Numbered from the stretch's first letter, positions 45,427 to 57,174 are shown. The stretch is 57,425 nucleotides of DNA from Gnetum montanum (GCA_015680685.1 MNCI01028965.1:8430-65854); one strand, 5' to 3'. Numbers and translations are program-made. The notes: a model not told the origin generated them from the sequence alone.

Positions 45427-48275
45427 ATGACACCAAATAGAATATTGGAAGAAGGACCATCTAAACCATGGGATAAGTGGTCAAGAGGGGGAAGGGACTA
45501 GTAGCCACAATAGCCCCAAGAAGGAGAGGTAGAAACACATGCCATAGGACCTCTTCAAGTGGATCTCAAAGTGGAATTTGTTTTTTAGATTCCCATAGTA
45601 GAAATAGATCATTCTAGATTAGACAAGGTACTAGGGCTTGGACCAAATTTGAAGGTCACCTTGACCAAGGCCTACTTAAGACAAATTCATTCTAAGGAGA
45701 TCCAAAGTACAATTCTTCAAGAACTTAACTTTGGTCCCTTCTTGAACATGGCATTAGAAGAGATGAAGACTCAATTATAAGGATCTCCCTTGTGGCCTAT
45801 CCTTACTTCCAGTGGGAAGTGGTACATGGGAGAGACTTATCTCTTCTGGAATAACAAGTAACTAGATGGCATAGTGAAGGTCAAGGACATTAGCATGTCC
45901 TATTTAGTCAAGGCTATTACAGAGGCCCTTGGGTTACCATATAGTGCGGTAACTTTGGAGGAGATCTTCATATAAATGGGCTTTGAAGTAAAACAGGAAT
46001 TGGTCCAATGAGTTTATGAAGTGGATCATAAGGAGTATGGTCAACTCACTAAGGTAGAGAGGACTTATTTTAAGATGGTAGCCTACCACCTAAACCCAAT
46101 AGTAAGGCCCATTAAGATCAAAGCCTTTTCTACCCATGCATGTGTCGCTTTAGGCAGAAACTTCTTAGTCAACCTTTCACCACTTATCTTCCTAGATATT
46201 GAGAAGAGATTCAAAGAGAATGAATGTGGGAAGAAGGCACTCTCATTTCCTTGCCTGATTGAAAAACTTTGTAAAAGAGGAGGAATATCTTGTTAAACTA
46301 ATGGCATGATTCATCAGGATCCTACCACATCTTGATACGAGATGATGTAGAATAAAGCATCCACCAAGTTATTTGAAGAGGAGCAGCCACCACCACCACC
46401 ACCTGCTCAAGAAACAATGTTAAGGGCTCATGCTATAATTGAGCACATGTAGAAGCTCTGTAAGAAACTCTTGTAGTAGCAATAGAAAGGACCAAGTGGT
46501 GGGGAACCTTTAGTCTACCAAGTAGCATTAAGTCACCTCAACAAAGTCATTGATACCATCAACTTGCTAGAGGAGACTACATTGCTATTTTCCACACAAT
46601 GAATGCGAGTGCTCACAAGATTGAATCTGAGTGCCTGAGAACTAACAGTGTCAATCCCTAGATAATAGAAATTTCCAAAGATCTCTAGGAATGTCACCAC
46701 TTTTTTAGTGTGATTGGAGGAGGGCAAGGGAGCAACTATTCTGGTGATGTAAGATCATGGATAAGAAACAACGATAGAGGTGGTGGCCGATCGCATTGTA
46801 AAAGCCTTGAATGCTCTTGTGGCCATCATGCCAGATGTTGCTACACTCAAAGATGTGTAAGTGTCCACAAGAGTAGGTAGTAGGAGGCTAATTGTAGCCC
46901 AACATGAGGAAGTGTTAACTAACTAGTGGAAATCAGGCAAGCACTTCCAGAGATCTTTGATCTCCTGAGAAACATCATTGCTACTTAGTCAAAGCTATTG
47001 GAGATTAAGGAAAAGTTCCTCATTGAAAACACCCAACTTGAGATAGCCATGAATGAAAATCGACAATTGGCTATCGAAGCTATAGAATTGAAATCCTGCT
47101 TAGATGATCCTATCATTCTCAGCCAACCAATTACAAGAAATGAACCTTTCTTGCATCTTTAGAACAAACATAAAGAGGTTGAGAATGCAAAGGAGGTGGT
47201 GGTCTTCGATGCATTCTTATTGGAGGCCATGGCCTTCAACACTGATATGGAATTTTTGTAAGTTTGCAAGGAGAACTTAACTTTGACCAAGGACATTCAT
47301 CACCTGCACAATGTCAAAGCACAAAAGGATTAGATGGTTGAAGTTTTGTGACAAAAGCAAGAGCTACTTGCCAAAATAAACATGAAGCTAAGAAGGTTGG
47401 CAGTAAAAAATTAAAATCTCTCAATAAAGAAAGTTTGTGCCCTTCATTAGAAAAAAACCATTAAGGTAGATACTTGGAAGAATGAAGCCCTAAAATTTAA
47501 ACATGTAAAGAATCATTACATGAACTAGGTTGACATCCTTAAGGAGGAAAATGAAAAGGAGAATCAACTGATGAAGGAAAAAATGAATGAGGTCCTCCAG
47601 CAACTCCAACAAAGAGGTGATGTGTGGAAATCAATATTTGATAAATTGAATGCCTACAACAAAGTAGAAATCTTCCTGAAGGAGTTGTAGATTGAAGAGA
47701 TGATAGAATACATGAAACTGGCCAATCTCCATTATGCAAACTTGATAATGTTGATAGTAGGAAGGCCATGATCAAAATTGGAGAAATAGGTGGCTAGCTT
47801 GTATCTCCTTTATGAGGTTGAGTTCAAGCATCATAAGGACACAAAGCAAAAGCTAGAAATAACAAATGCAAAGCTTGAAGTTCTTCAGAGATAATTTACA
47901 AACTAGTGATAGGTTGTTGAGAACCTAGCCAAAAGGATGAACAAGGAACTATAGAACATTGTTAGGATATTTAATGTCAAACAAAAACAAATCATAGCTT
48001 GGTTTGTTAATGTTAAGAAGTTGTTCCTAGCAATGCCCTATTCATGGGACATCTGCATACCAATCCACATTGGTAATGCTATGTGGACTATGTATGACCC
48101 ATAGAGCAAGGAAGAGAAGATGAAGGCATTTTTGAATGCCTTTCACCTTCCAGCAAAAGTAGAAGGTACAACAAGGTAGCCACAATCATCATCTCAACCT
48201 TAACCACCATTAGGATTGAAGTATAGAGAAGGTCCTTCAGTGTCCTAGGAGCCTCTACCTCCTAGCACTGTTTGA
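45427..48275 (+). pseudogene. A4 3' ORF: plant-transposon-protein-like domain, Pro linker, long coiled coil
   Basis: Starts at ATG 45427 after a conserved ...ATCATAG. Up to 46296 the protein has LNFGPFLNMAL, WPILTSSGKWYMGETYLFWN, VKDISMSYLVKAITEALGLP and (open 46021-46296) FKMVAYHLNPIVRP, CVALGRNFLVNLS and LSFPCLIEKLCKRGG. The last block is the diagnostic F-P-x-L-I-x-x-L-C of the putative plant transposon protein family (PF20167-like). A PPPPPP linker lies near 46393. From about 46980 to 47950 a Lys/Glu/Leu-rich coiled coil follows. The C-terminal block AWFVNVKKLFLAMPYSWDI and EEKMKAFLNAFHLPAKV matches A3. Function unknown. Many stops, mainly TAG. Confidence 0.7.
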
Positions 48276-48580
48276 TCTTCTCTTCATCTTCAACTGTTAA
48301 AGGATTTCAAGCTATCTAATTTTGCAAAGGTATTTGATTTTATTTTTCTAAACATCCATTTTTGTAATTCTTGTAATTCTATACAATCAGACACTTAGAG
48401 TTAGTCAGTTTGTGGTTTCATACCTTTTTAATTTTGTAAGAAGCTCAATACTACCTTTCTTCACTTGAGGATGGGTTTTTAGTTAGTCATGGAGTATGAT
48501 GAATCATATGTTAGGGCTATGTCAACACATCCTCATTAATGCATGGGTTGATGCATCAACACAGTGTCTATCTCTACTTA

Positions 48581-48587
48581 TATAAAT
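48581..48587 (+). promoter_or_regulatory. TATA box of A4 3' LTR
   Basis: TATAAAT at the conserved family-A position. Confidence 0.5.
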
Positions 48588-48756
48588 GTGCATACCCACT
48601 ACATTTATGATACCATTGAGTTAGTAGCATAATGAAGTTCTTGTAGTTTGTTCCCATAAGAGTTAGCACATTTTCTAAGTGTTCATAGTAGGACTTCAAG
48701 GATTGTATGGATCCTTTTTTGAGCATCAATGTACCTAGACACCTTGATGTGATAAC

Positions 48757-48762
48757 AATAAA
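48757..48762 (+). terminator. Poly(A) signal of A4 3' LTR
   Basis: AATAAA within AACAATAAAGATGAG, the same block as in A3 and the solo LTR. In a 3' LTR this would end the element's transcript. Confidence 0.6.
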
Positions 48763-49314
48763 GATGAGATTCTAGAAACTCCTTGTAACACTCAAAATAG
48801 ATTAATTTTACTTTCATGCACTTTATGTTCATGTTATTAATTAATGAATATGCTTAAGTAATACACGTAAGCACTACCGCCTTGAGCATACTATTAACTC
48901 TTGGTAATCCTAGTAGTGCTAGTGCTTGGTACATCTAGTAGCCTAACACTTGGTAACCTAGTAGCATCATAATGAATTCAAGATGTGTACAGAAGGTGGG
49001 CTTGGATACTTATGTTAGGAAATAGACTAAGGCATTAGATAATTACTTAGACTAGTTTCCAATTAATCACTTTATTTCACACTTAGAATTAATGAAATAA
49101 AATATAAAATTAATAAAAATCGTGTACCTTGGCTCACACTTAACCATACACTTACACCTATACAAGTGAAGCAAAGAAGACAACAATCACATCCTTAGGT
49201 CATTATCCTTGCTATTGGAATTTAGAGAGCTAAAGTCCATGGAATTTGACTAGATTGCTAGCACAACACTTGTGATCCATATGGTTGGGCATAGGAACTA
49301 CTTGCCAATCATCA

Positions 49315-50765
49315 ATCATCAAATAGAAAGTATAAAGAAAAAGCCTAATGATTTTGGAATGCTTTTTTTCAAGTTTTCATCCTTACAACGATTGGTACAT
49401 TTCTAGCCATTTCATGGACCAGACTTTATAAGGTGTTAACATTGGTAGTAAATTATTACCAAAAACAAAGAAGATCTTAAGATTGAAAGGAGATTTCATG
49501 CTAAAAGAAGAGAGGATTCCTAAGCTAAAGAGCTATGGAAGTATTAAAGCTTGAATAATGGTTTATGTTCCTTCAAGAATTTCTTAATGCTTGTGCAATA
49601 ACCTCAAAAAGATCTTTTGAATAATAGCTTTTGTGGATTATAAAATCTAGTTGAGTGAGTAAGCTTAACTTATTACTTCAAAACAAAAGCTTCAGTTTCA
49701 GTTCCTTTTTGGCTTTAGCACATAAGCTATTATTCAATTAAAGTCCTAAAATTACAAAAATAATGAGATGAGCTATGTTAAGGCTATTGGAAGTAGAAAC
49801 TATTTTAGCTATGAAAAACCTTGTGAGAAACAAGTTTCATTACACTCAACTTTAAACCTAACACAACCATTAGCTGTAGTTTATTTTTCTTTTGGTTCCA
49901 CCATTAGCTCCTTACAATAAGGATCTAGGATTATGAAGGCAAAGAAGACTTAGCAAAGATATTTAAAATCTAATGAATAAAGGAAAGGAAGCTTCATAAG
50001 CCATTATCAATGTATCTAGTCCATTGTAGCAATTGAAAAATTTATTTGCTGGAATACCAAAAATACCAACCCAACAAATTTAACCTCGAATCCCCAAGGC
50101 CTTCGAAAAATGGGATTTGAGGTACCTTAAATGGTCTACCAAATCACCTAGGAACTTGGAAAATGTTAATAGGTTTAGAAAAAAATAAAAAGTGCAATAC
50201 ATATCTAAGAAAATAAATGCACATAATGGAAAAATAAATTAAACTTGCACATAAAACAAAACTTTAAACTTTATTGCAGAATAAAGGGGGTTCAAAAATG
50301 TGTACAAGAATGTCTAAAAAGGCAAGGGGGTTCACTTCAATGAGGGCTTGGAATCTATTGCTCCATGATATGGATGCTTCACAACTCCCATAAACGTTAA
50401 ACTTTGCTACAAACTTCACCAAATCTACAACGTTGGTGTTATAGGGGGTGTAACAATGGATATGGGGGTTTCATACTAAGAGGATTTGAGAGGCTACAAT
50501 TTCACAAGGTTGTAAGAGGTCTCAAGATGCAAAAAATGCCAAAGGAGGAAACTGCGAAAAAGTGTGGAACCCTTACATAGTGTTAGATGCTTGGTTCTAT
50601 AGGGTTTTGGGCATAAATTTAGTAGCAAATTTTGCTTGATTATTGCTGAAAATTGGTTACAAATTTCTACCATGCTCTAGTTAGGTTGGTGTCCAAATTT
50701 GGGGGTTACCATATATGGTAAGTGTTATATCTCCATCATGATTCCATTTACTAAAAATAGTAATG
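49315..50765. other. Unrecognised AT-rich DNA
   Basis: About 1.45 kb without a coding signal. The only feature is a 43-bp stretch at 49390-49432 (CATTTCATGGACCAGACTT) similar to 41672-41712. The part from 50280 has several GGGGGTT runs leading into the minisatellite. Confidence 0.5.
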
Positions 50766-50767
50766 GG

Positions 50768-51132
50768 GGTACAACATCCACACTAGGGGAAATCACATAC
50801 ATGGTGGAGGGATGAAATCCATGCTAGGGGAATGGCATACACGCTGGGAGAAGATCTTCCATGCTAGGTGTAGATCTTCCACATTGGGGGTAAATCTTCC
50901 ATGCTGGGGGTAGATCTTCCACTTTGAGGAAATGGCACTCCCCACTAGGGATAGATCATCCATGTTGGAGGTGGATCTTGCACATTGGGGGCAGATCTTC
51001 CATGTTAAGGGGATGGCATCCACATTGGGGGTAGATCTTCCATGCTGGGGGTAGATCTTTTATGTTACGGATAAATATTCCACACTAGGGGTAGATCTTC
51101 CATGTTGAGGGGATGGCATTCACACTAGGAGT
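50768..51132 (+). repeat. Minisatellite, 20-bp unit, about 18 copies
   Basis: The unit is close to GGGGGTAGATCTTCCATGCT. The best copies lie at 50890-50925 and 51025-51050; others vary at several positions, with CACATT or CACACT in place of CATGCT, and GATGGCATCC in place of AGATCTTCC. Because 20 is not a multiple of 3, the open frame across it (minus strand, 50793-51023) is an artefact. Confidence 0.85.
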
Positions 51133-51719
51133 GGGTTAGATCTACCACCCTCAAGTGTTTCTAGTGTAGAAAATGTTATACCCCCCATAAAACCCATCAA
51201 AATGATATTTTTGGTAATCCAAAGGGTATTTTAAACCCACCCCCAAGCCTAAATATAGACATTACATTACTTTTCTCCACTTAGGGGATGAGGCTTTACC
51301 CACTCATGGGACATTTTTAAGTCCCAAAAGTATGAAGTATGTGAATTTTCCCCTTATGCGTTACAATATTCACATTTACAATGAAGTACAGCCTCAGGTT
51401 TCATGAGAAGAGGGCTACAAAGGTTACAATATGTAATTTTGGTGGTGTTTCGGTTATTAGGAGTGTTATGAGCATAATTGCTTGAAGAATAGCATGGCAC
51501 AAATATGCAGCCTTAAAAGTTATTTCAAGTAAGCTTTGGTATGGAAACTTTAGATAAATAATGAAAAGTCTAAGTTGCAATATTGCATGTAATAAAGAGA
51601 AAAAAAATCTCATAAGCTTTGTGGAATTGGTTCAATAAAGAGCTTTTGGGTGTTTGTAGATTCTCATCTAGATGAGATTCATCCCTTTAGGTGCTTAAAA
51701 GCTCATCTTGATCTTTTGG
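51133..51719. other. Unrecognised DNA
   Basis: About 590 bases, starting with C-rich runs (CCCCCCATAAAACCC) and becoming AT-rich. No gene seen. Confidence 0.5.
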
Positions 51720-52620
51720 CACCACATTAGCTTTGCCACATATTAGCTTTCCACATCATCTTCCCTTCACATTAGTACACTATCAAGCTCATTCATAAGA
51801 ATTATTTTGTTTGTTAGAGACCCATTCTACCATGTGTCAAGCTACCACATTAACATCTAGATTAGCTCATTTTTTATATCTAGATGAGTTTTCGGCCTTT
51901 GCCATGTCATCTTCTATCCATGTTAGCATGATATCGACATGACATTAACAGTGCCACATCGGTAAGTAGAGGAATCACATTTTTCATCTAGATGGATTCT
52001 GCTTCATCTACGACATCATCTTCTACAAATGTTAGCATGACATCAACATATGCCACATTAGCATGAGGCCAAGTTAGCATACCACATTAGCATTGCCACA
52101 TCAGCTTCTATTATGTCATTGTAATGTTAGCAAGCTACCACATTAGCTTTTAGAGTTGGCTTGTAAGGATGATTACTAGCTTGATGAATCCATTCTATTA
52201 CATCAACATATGACACATTAGCTCATAGAACTAGGTCATGAAGTAGAAATTAAGCCCTAAAAGGTTGCTTTGCCATGTCATTTGTGCCATGATGACTTTG
52301 CTACTTTAGCTTCCTACCATGTTAGCTCTTTGAGCCAATTTAAAGGGTGAAATTTCTCATCTACAAACTAGCTCTACGATGTAAGCTTTGAAAAATCCAT
52401 GTATGCTATGACATGAGTAGTGATGCAATCATTACATCAATACTATGTCATGTCAACATGCATATCCATTTTGTGAAGATGAAATTCGACTTTATGCAAT
52501 AACTCTACCACCTCAGCAGAGCACCATATCATCATTGTTACATCAACAACCTACCATGTTAGCACATAGAGTTCATTCATGAGGCCACATTCTAGCCTCA
52601 TTAAAGAGCACATGGGGCTC
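51720..52620 (+). repeat. Field of degenerate CCACATTAGC-like motifs
   Basis: Motifs such as CCACATTAGC, GCCACATCAGC, CATGTTAGC and GTTAGCATGACATC recur more than fifteen times over 900 bases without a fixed period. Two longer near-repeats, ATCTTCTATCCATGTTAGC and ATCTTCTACAAATGTTAGC, sit about 120 bases apart (near 51909 and 52028). It could be a very old satellite or a decayed element with internal repeats. Confidence 0.55.
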
Positions 52621-53464
52621 GATGCATTGAATCAAATCATAAAAATGCATGCTATTACAAGAAGTTACTTAACAGTTAGAAATTAAATAGCTTTGAAACC
52701 AAATTCAATGAGCCATAATCTCTTAAGAGAATGTGGTTATCACTAAAGGAGCTCAAAATATGGAGGATTTGTAGGATAGTTATCCAACATTATATATGAA
52801 TAGAACACTTGGCTACTATAGCATTTAATTTCTATGGTAGTTGTTAATAAATTCCCATAGTGGTCACAACTAATGTTAATTTTTCATGATGTTGTAACTA
52901 CCAAGAAGCCACTATAAAAAGAGATTTAAGGGTAGAATAAAAAGGGGAGGAACTTAGAAGAAGTATGGAAGATTACTTGTAAGAATGGCTTATGAATTTC
53001 ATCATCAATTCAACTATTGTGTATAAAATCTTATGAGTTCTTTTCTTCTCATTTTATCTTAGTTGCTTAGCTGATATTTTAGATAGTATTATGCTTGGCA
53101 TTTAATTTTGGAATTTTTTTATTGCTCTTATAACTGTACTTTTGTGCAATTCTATACTTCTATTTTTTTCCATGTAAGAGCCTTTATTTTTCTTTTGAAA
53201 AGCATCATAAGCAATTTAATAGTAATGTCTTTATGAAATTACTTTTTCAAGTCTAGAGGGTCTATAAAATCTTTGATATTTTGAGCTGACTTCAAATAGC
53301 TTTGATTTTAAAGTTTTCCCTCATGTTCAACCTTGAAATTATTGAATCTTTTCTAATAGCTTTGTTATTGCAATTCTTGACAACTATTAACTAGCCATAT
53401 AATAGCTTGTATTTTGTCTTTTAAAAAGCATTTTGGTAGTTTAGTAGGAGTGTCTTTTATAAAA
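52621..53464. other. Unrecognised DNA, possible decayed LTR promoter
   Basis: Contains TGTAGGATAGTTATCCAAC near 52770, a TATA-like CTATAAAAAG at 52913-52922 and a purine run AATAAAAAGGGGAGGAA near 52940. These could be parts of a solo copia-type LTR, but neither ends nor target duplication could be fixed. Otherwise AT-rich with no gene. Confidence 0.3.
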
Positions 53465-53749
53465 TTACTTGTTGATATAAGAGGGTTTGAAAAATTTGTA
53501 ACACTTCATGTTGAATTGGAATAACTTTATTTTGATGTGTTTTCTCATGTTTAATTTAACTTGCTTAAATGGTTGAGATTCCACACAAATTTTCTTTCTC
53601 TCTTCTTTTCTTTTAAAATCCATTAAATCTTGCTTTATTTCTATTTTTCTTGCAAATCTTTCTCTTTGAGGAAAACTAGGAGTATATTTCTGTAGAATTG
53701 TGTTCAAGCATTTTAGTGACATTTTATTTGTTTTAATCAATATGGTATA
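53465..53749 (-). pseudogene. Unidentified ORF, 3' part, beyond the solo LTR
   Basis: On the minus strand this holds a Lys/Arg-rich sequence (blocks PQRERFARKIEIKQDL, FKRKEERKKI). It connects to the 5' part at 54521 on across the solo LTR; joining at the target site leaves one stop just after the junction. I do not recognise the family. It could be a host gene fragment, or the 3' end of a transposable element. Confidence 0.35.
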
Positions 53750-53754
53750 GAGAC
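53750..53754 (+). repeat. Target-site duplication, left copy
   Basis: GAGAC, identical to 54516-54520 on the other side of the solo LTR. Confidence 0.8.
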
Positions 53755-53818
53755 TGATGGGACGTGATATCGCATCTTCCCCCACGATATCATGTATATC
53801 ACGGTGCACTGCCAAGTC

Positions 53819-53826
53819 TATAAATA
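53819..53826 (+). promoter_or_regulatory. TATA box of solo LTR
   Basis: TATAAATA followed by AGAGGAGGCT, nearly the same as in the A2 LTR. Confidence 0.6.
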
Positions 53827-53995
53827 AGAGGAGGCTCTCCCTTGTTCCTAATTCTAGGCCTATACTGTAGCGAAACTCTGGCAGTTTTACCTCTCCAGAG
53901 ATAGAATAATTTCCATGTGCCCACAGCAGGAACTCCAAAGTTAACGGATCTTTATTTGAGCAAATATTGTACCTGAACACAAGTTTGTGTATGGA

Positions 53996-54001
53996 AATAA
54001 A
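53996..54001 (+). terminator. Poly(A) signal of solo LTR
   Basis: AATAAA in GGAAATAAAGATGAAC, the conserved family-A block. Confidence 0.6.
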
Positions 54002-54515
54002 GATGAACTTCTTGGATAAACCTTGCAGTGCATGGAATAGGCTAATTAGGACTTTATTTATTGTTATTTATTGTTTATCATTTAAATTATTTATTAGTTA
54101 ATTAATCTCTCTCAACCCTTCTCCCATAGTTAAGTGCATTCAGTACGACTGCTTTGAGCATGTGCGTTATGCTTAGTGATCCTAGTAACGAATAGCGTTT
54201 GGTAACCAAGGTTGCATTGGTTCAGGGTGTGAACGGTAAGTGGGAGCAGAGGTTGATGCTAGGTTAATTAAGGCTTAGTTAGTTAGTTAAAGTTAGTGAA
54301 TTAGTCTCTTCACCCTTCACCCCATTAGCATAGGAGATAAAAGATAAAAACTATAAAAATCACATACCTCAGACTTAGTTAACCATACAACCATGACAAA
54401 TACAAGTAAGTCTTCCATGAGGTGTGTAGGCACTTAGTTTACGGAGTTCGACTAGATCGCATGTGTAACGCTCGTATTCATATGGTTGAGTGTAGGGGTA
54501 CCTTGGCACTCATCA

Positions 54516-54520
54516 GAGAC
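54516..54520 (+). repeat. Target-site duplication, right copy
   Basis: GAGAC directly after the LTR end CATCA. Confidence 0.8.
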
Positions 54521-54860
54521 TATATAGAGTAAGTGACTTGACAAAATAGGAATCTTTAATGACTTAAAGTATTCAACAAGGTTAGCTGCATTTTTGTTAT
54601 AATAGCCAATTACAATTTCATAAATAGACCCAAGTATTTCAATATCCATAACTGCAAACATACATTTATGCTTAGTTTGCTCTATTATCATTGAGTTTAT
54701 TTGGAGGTATCTAGGCCTTGGTATTTCCAAAGACTAGCAAGCATCTAAACTCAAGCTTGAAGAAACACCTTTGTTTCCTGTGATTCCAGTCATAAGATGG
54801 AAGTAAACGTTGCTGGTCCCAAATGGTCAAAAATAATAACCAATCCCAGAAAACCTCCCC
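54521..54860 (-). pseudogene. Unidentified ORF, 5' part, cut by the solo LTR
   Basis: Minus-strand frame with blocks INSMIIEQTKHKCMFAVMDI, GSIYEIVIGYYNKNAANLVE and YFKSLKIPILSSHLLYI, open from 54730 to the LTR. The composition looks coding (mixed hydrophobic and charged residues, no low complexity), but I cannot name the family. It lies between the solo LTR and the minus-strand LINE and runs in the same sense as the LINE, so a 3' piece of that LINE or a host gene remnant are both possible. Confidence 0.4.
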
Positions 54861-54869
54861 TTTAGGGTA

Positions 54870-57174
54870 GGAAAAGAATTAGGATTTGCTCTTATTCAAA
54901 AGAACCCTCATGAGTTTTTTCTTCTTACTAAAGAATTTATTGTAAAGAAAAGGAGAAAAATCTCTCTAAAGACAAATGAATACATCAATTAGAAATAAAG
55001 AATAAATAGCAACAAAAGCTAAAAGCTTTCCATAATTAAGCCTAAAAAATATAGAAAATAAATTAATTTTTCATATTTTATCATGAATTTTTTTGCTTGA
55101 AGTTGTAGTTGAAAAGTAACATTCTTGAGAATCTAATGTTTAACTCTTAAAGAGAGGTCGTAGTTATGTTCTTACTACTAGAAACTAACTACACATCAAA
55201 ACTTCCAAATAGAGTAGAAAACAACCAATCAAAGATATCTCTAAATATAAGAAAAGGAAGTAGATAAAGCAAGATAATCACCAAGAATGACTTCATTGAT
55301 ACTTGGTTAAAATTTATTACAAATTCTGGATGTCCATTTCTATGTATGTTGAGTAACATGACACTAAAAAAACATGAGAAAATGAGTCCTCAATTCTACA
55401 AAGAGGAAATTGAGGAGAAATATTTCTTATATGTTTAAGACAAGTGCTAATAGGAAGACCCTAATGAGTAAGATACCATTAAAAATAAAATTTTAGAAAA
55501 TGTAGGAGCTCTCCAAATATCTTTCATTTTCCTCATCCAAAAATGTGATAATAATTGCCTTTTCTAGGCCTTACTGAATTTGTTATGAATAAAATTATTA
55601 TTTATAGTAATCTCACAAACAACTTTGAAATTAAAAGGAAAAGAAAAAGATTTAGTGTATATCTAAAAAATATCTAGAAAAGCCTTCTTCAAACTATTAT
55701 CAACTTTAAAAAATTCTCAAGATTAGAAATTAATTTTTCAAAATTAAATTTTCTCTTTTTATTCAAACCTTAGAAGCTATAAGTTTCATTCCATGTAATT
55801 CATCTCTCATGCATACATAAACAAAAAACAATAGTGATATCAAATTTTCTCTAAGTAATACATAATCTAGATGAATTTGTAGCTCAAGCCCCTTCATTAA
55901 AAGAAAGTCACTATGAGTGGATGTGGTTAAGCATATTTCCTAAAACTATAATATAGTTGTAATTCCAATGTTTACTAACCTTAGATAATGCTTTTTAATT
56001 TTTTTAAGAATGGGAAAACCAAGAATACAAATGGCCTAAGGAAAAAGAAGATAGTGAAGAAAGTTATTACAAGACCAACTATTATCATTCTTTTTCTTAC
56101 ATAACTTTGTTTCTTAAAAGGAGCATCCAAACATTATTTCCATTAATACATCTTGCAATCCACTTTATTGTAAGGGAAATATCCTAGTTATAATAATTAA
56201 TTAGGCCAAGTTCTTCATCTTTCTTACTACTAGTGCCAATCTCTTAAGGAACTCAAGAAAAACCTTTTCTATGTTATTTACCATACCAATGAAAGTATTG
56301 GACAATATAATCAATTCTATCATAAGAAGTTTTAGAAAGAGCCCAATAATTGAAGTAATAAACATGAGTTTTATTGAAGCATTTTCTTGATAACTAAGGT
56401 TTTGATAACAATGGTAATATTTTTTCCTTTTTCCTATTTATCAATCTTGTTTTCAATTTTATCAATTACACAATTCTAGAAAATAGTAAGATTAGGCTCA
56501 AAATAAAATGGTATATCTAAAATATTGAAGATAGAATCTTTTTTCAAGATTTTCCAAGACTTTAGAGTAAGCTAATCATCAATATTGACATTACAATGAA
56601 TAACATATTTTTTCCAATTAATATGAGACCCAAATGACATGTAGTAATCCTACACTCTAGCAAAAAGAGCATTGATATATTGCAAATAATTGTTAATCAT
56701 TTAAAAAGAATCATCTACAAAGTGCATGTTATGTAATTATGTACCTTTATTATTAATTGAAATTCCTTTAATGATATTTCTTTGTATATTATACTACAAA
56801 TTATGTGAAAGAAAGTCTACAACAATAATAAAAAGATTGGGGGCTAGAGGACAACCTTTACAAACTAACCTTAAGAAAAAAGGAGGAACTCAATACACAA
56901 TTAGTATTAACTTAAGCATTAGCATTACTGAGTAGGAAATGGATAAGACAAATAAAATAATGATCAAATCTTAATTTATAGATATAATAAATAATAAAAT
57001 TCCATTCAATCTTATCATAAGCTTTATCATAATATAACTTAACAAAAGTGATGTCCTAGTAAGTATCAAAAGCCAAGTACATTTATTTTCAAGCTACAAC
57101 AACATTACTTAGGATATGTCTACCTTTAACAAAAGTAGTTTGTTCATGTTTTATGATATTTGTTGTAACCTTAC
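54870..57174 (-). mobile_element. L1-type LINE, minus strand, cut at its 5' side by an LTR
   Basis: Read leftwards from 57174: QTTFVKGRHILSN (near 57140), VKLYYDKAYDKIEW (57002-57043, first catalytic region), a GCPLAPN-like turn with LFIIVVDFLSHNL (near 56840), MHFVDDS (56708-56728, catalytic pair), then the thumb, and near 55560-55300 a zf-RVT-like region with YSLGLPISTCLKHIRNISPQ, PLCRIEDSFSHVFLVSC. These are plant L1 ORF2 blocks in the right order. The endonuclease half should lie right of the inserted LTR, beyond the window. The 3' end (about 54870) is uncertain because no clear poly(A) tail was found. Confidence 0.8.
55250..57174 (-). pseudogene. LINE ORF2 (RT and zinc-binding region), broken
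   Basis: The coding remnant inside the minus-strand LINE. The catalytic F-V-D-D is kept and the first catalytic Asp of the LDxxKAYD motif is changed to Tyr (LYYDKAYD). Frameshifts separate RT from the zinc-binding part, and the stretch 56100-56300 is poorly readable. It is more AT-rich and more decayed than the LINE at 6527-12420, and belongs to a different subfamily. Confidence 0.75.

Larger units (their letters stand above)
43575..49314 (+). mobile_element. Family-A element A4, 3' half
   Basis: Contains the conserved spacer (43575-45426), the 3' ORF (45427-48275), a short tail, and a 3' LTR (48497-49314). No gag-pol is seen to the left; the upstream part is the LRR/PPR module and an unrelated-looking ORF, so the 5' half was lost or replaced. 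Together with A3 it shows that the spacer and 3' ORF are constant parts of the family. Confidence 0.8.
48497..49314 (+). mobile_element. 3' LTR of A4
   Basis: Begins TGATGAATC and ends CCAATCATCA, 818 bp. TATA box 48581-48587, poly(A) signal 48757-48762, and the shared CATATGGTTGGGC block near the end. It is not followed by a primer site, which makes it the 3' LTR. The polypurine tract expected just upstream is degraded (TTGAGGATGGG near 48467). Confidence 0.8.
53755..54515 (+). mobile_element. Family-A solo LTR
   Basis: 761 bp, begins TGATGGG and ends CACTCATCA, with identical GAGAC on both sides. No interior exists, so it arose by recombination between two LTRs of one element, or a near equivalent. 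TATA box 53819-53826 and AATAAA 53996-54001 are kept. It lacks about 120 bases of the U3 that are present in the A2 LTR. Many CpGs remain, so it is younger than the A1, A3 and A4 LTRs. Confidence 0.9.

Noticed and set aside
50793-51023. Minus-strand ORF with repeated W-K-I and P-blocks
   Set aside because: It is the translation of the 20-bp minisatellite; a period not divisible by 3 and no conservation argue against a protein.
50768-51132. CRISPR array
   Set aside because: Units are adjacent 20-mers without spacers, and all other content is plant-type retroelements.
53465-53980. A single 171-codon minus-strand gene
   Set aside because: Its first third is translation of the solo LTR (53755-53980); only the part left of 53750 can belong to the older ORF.
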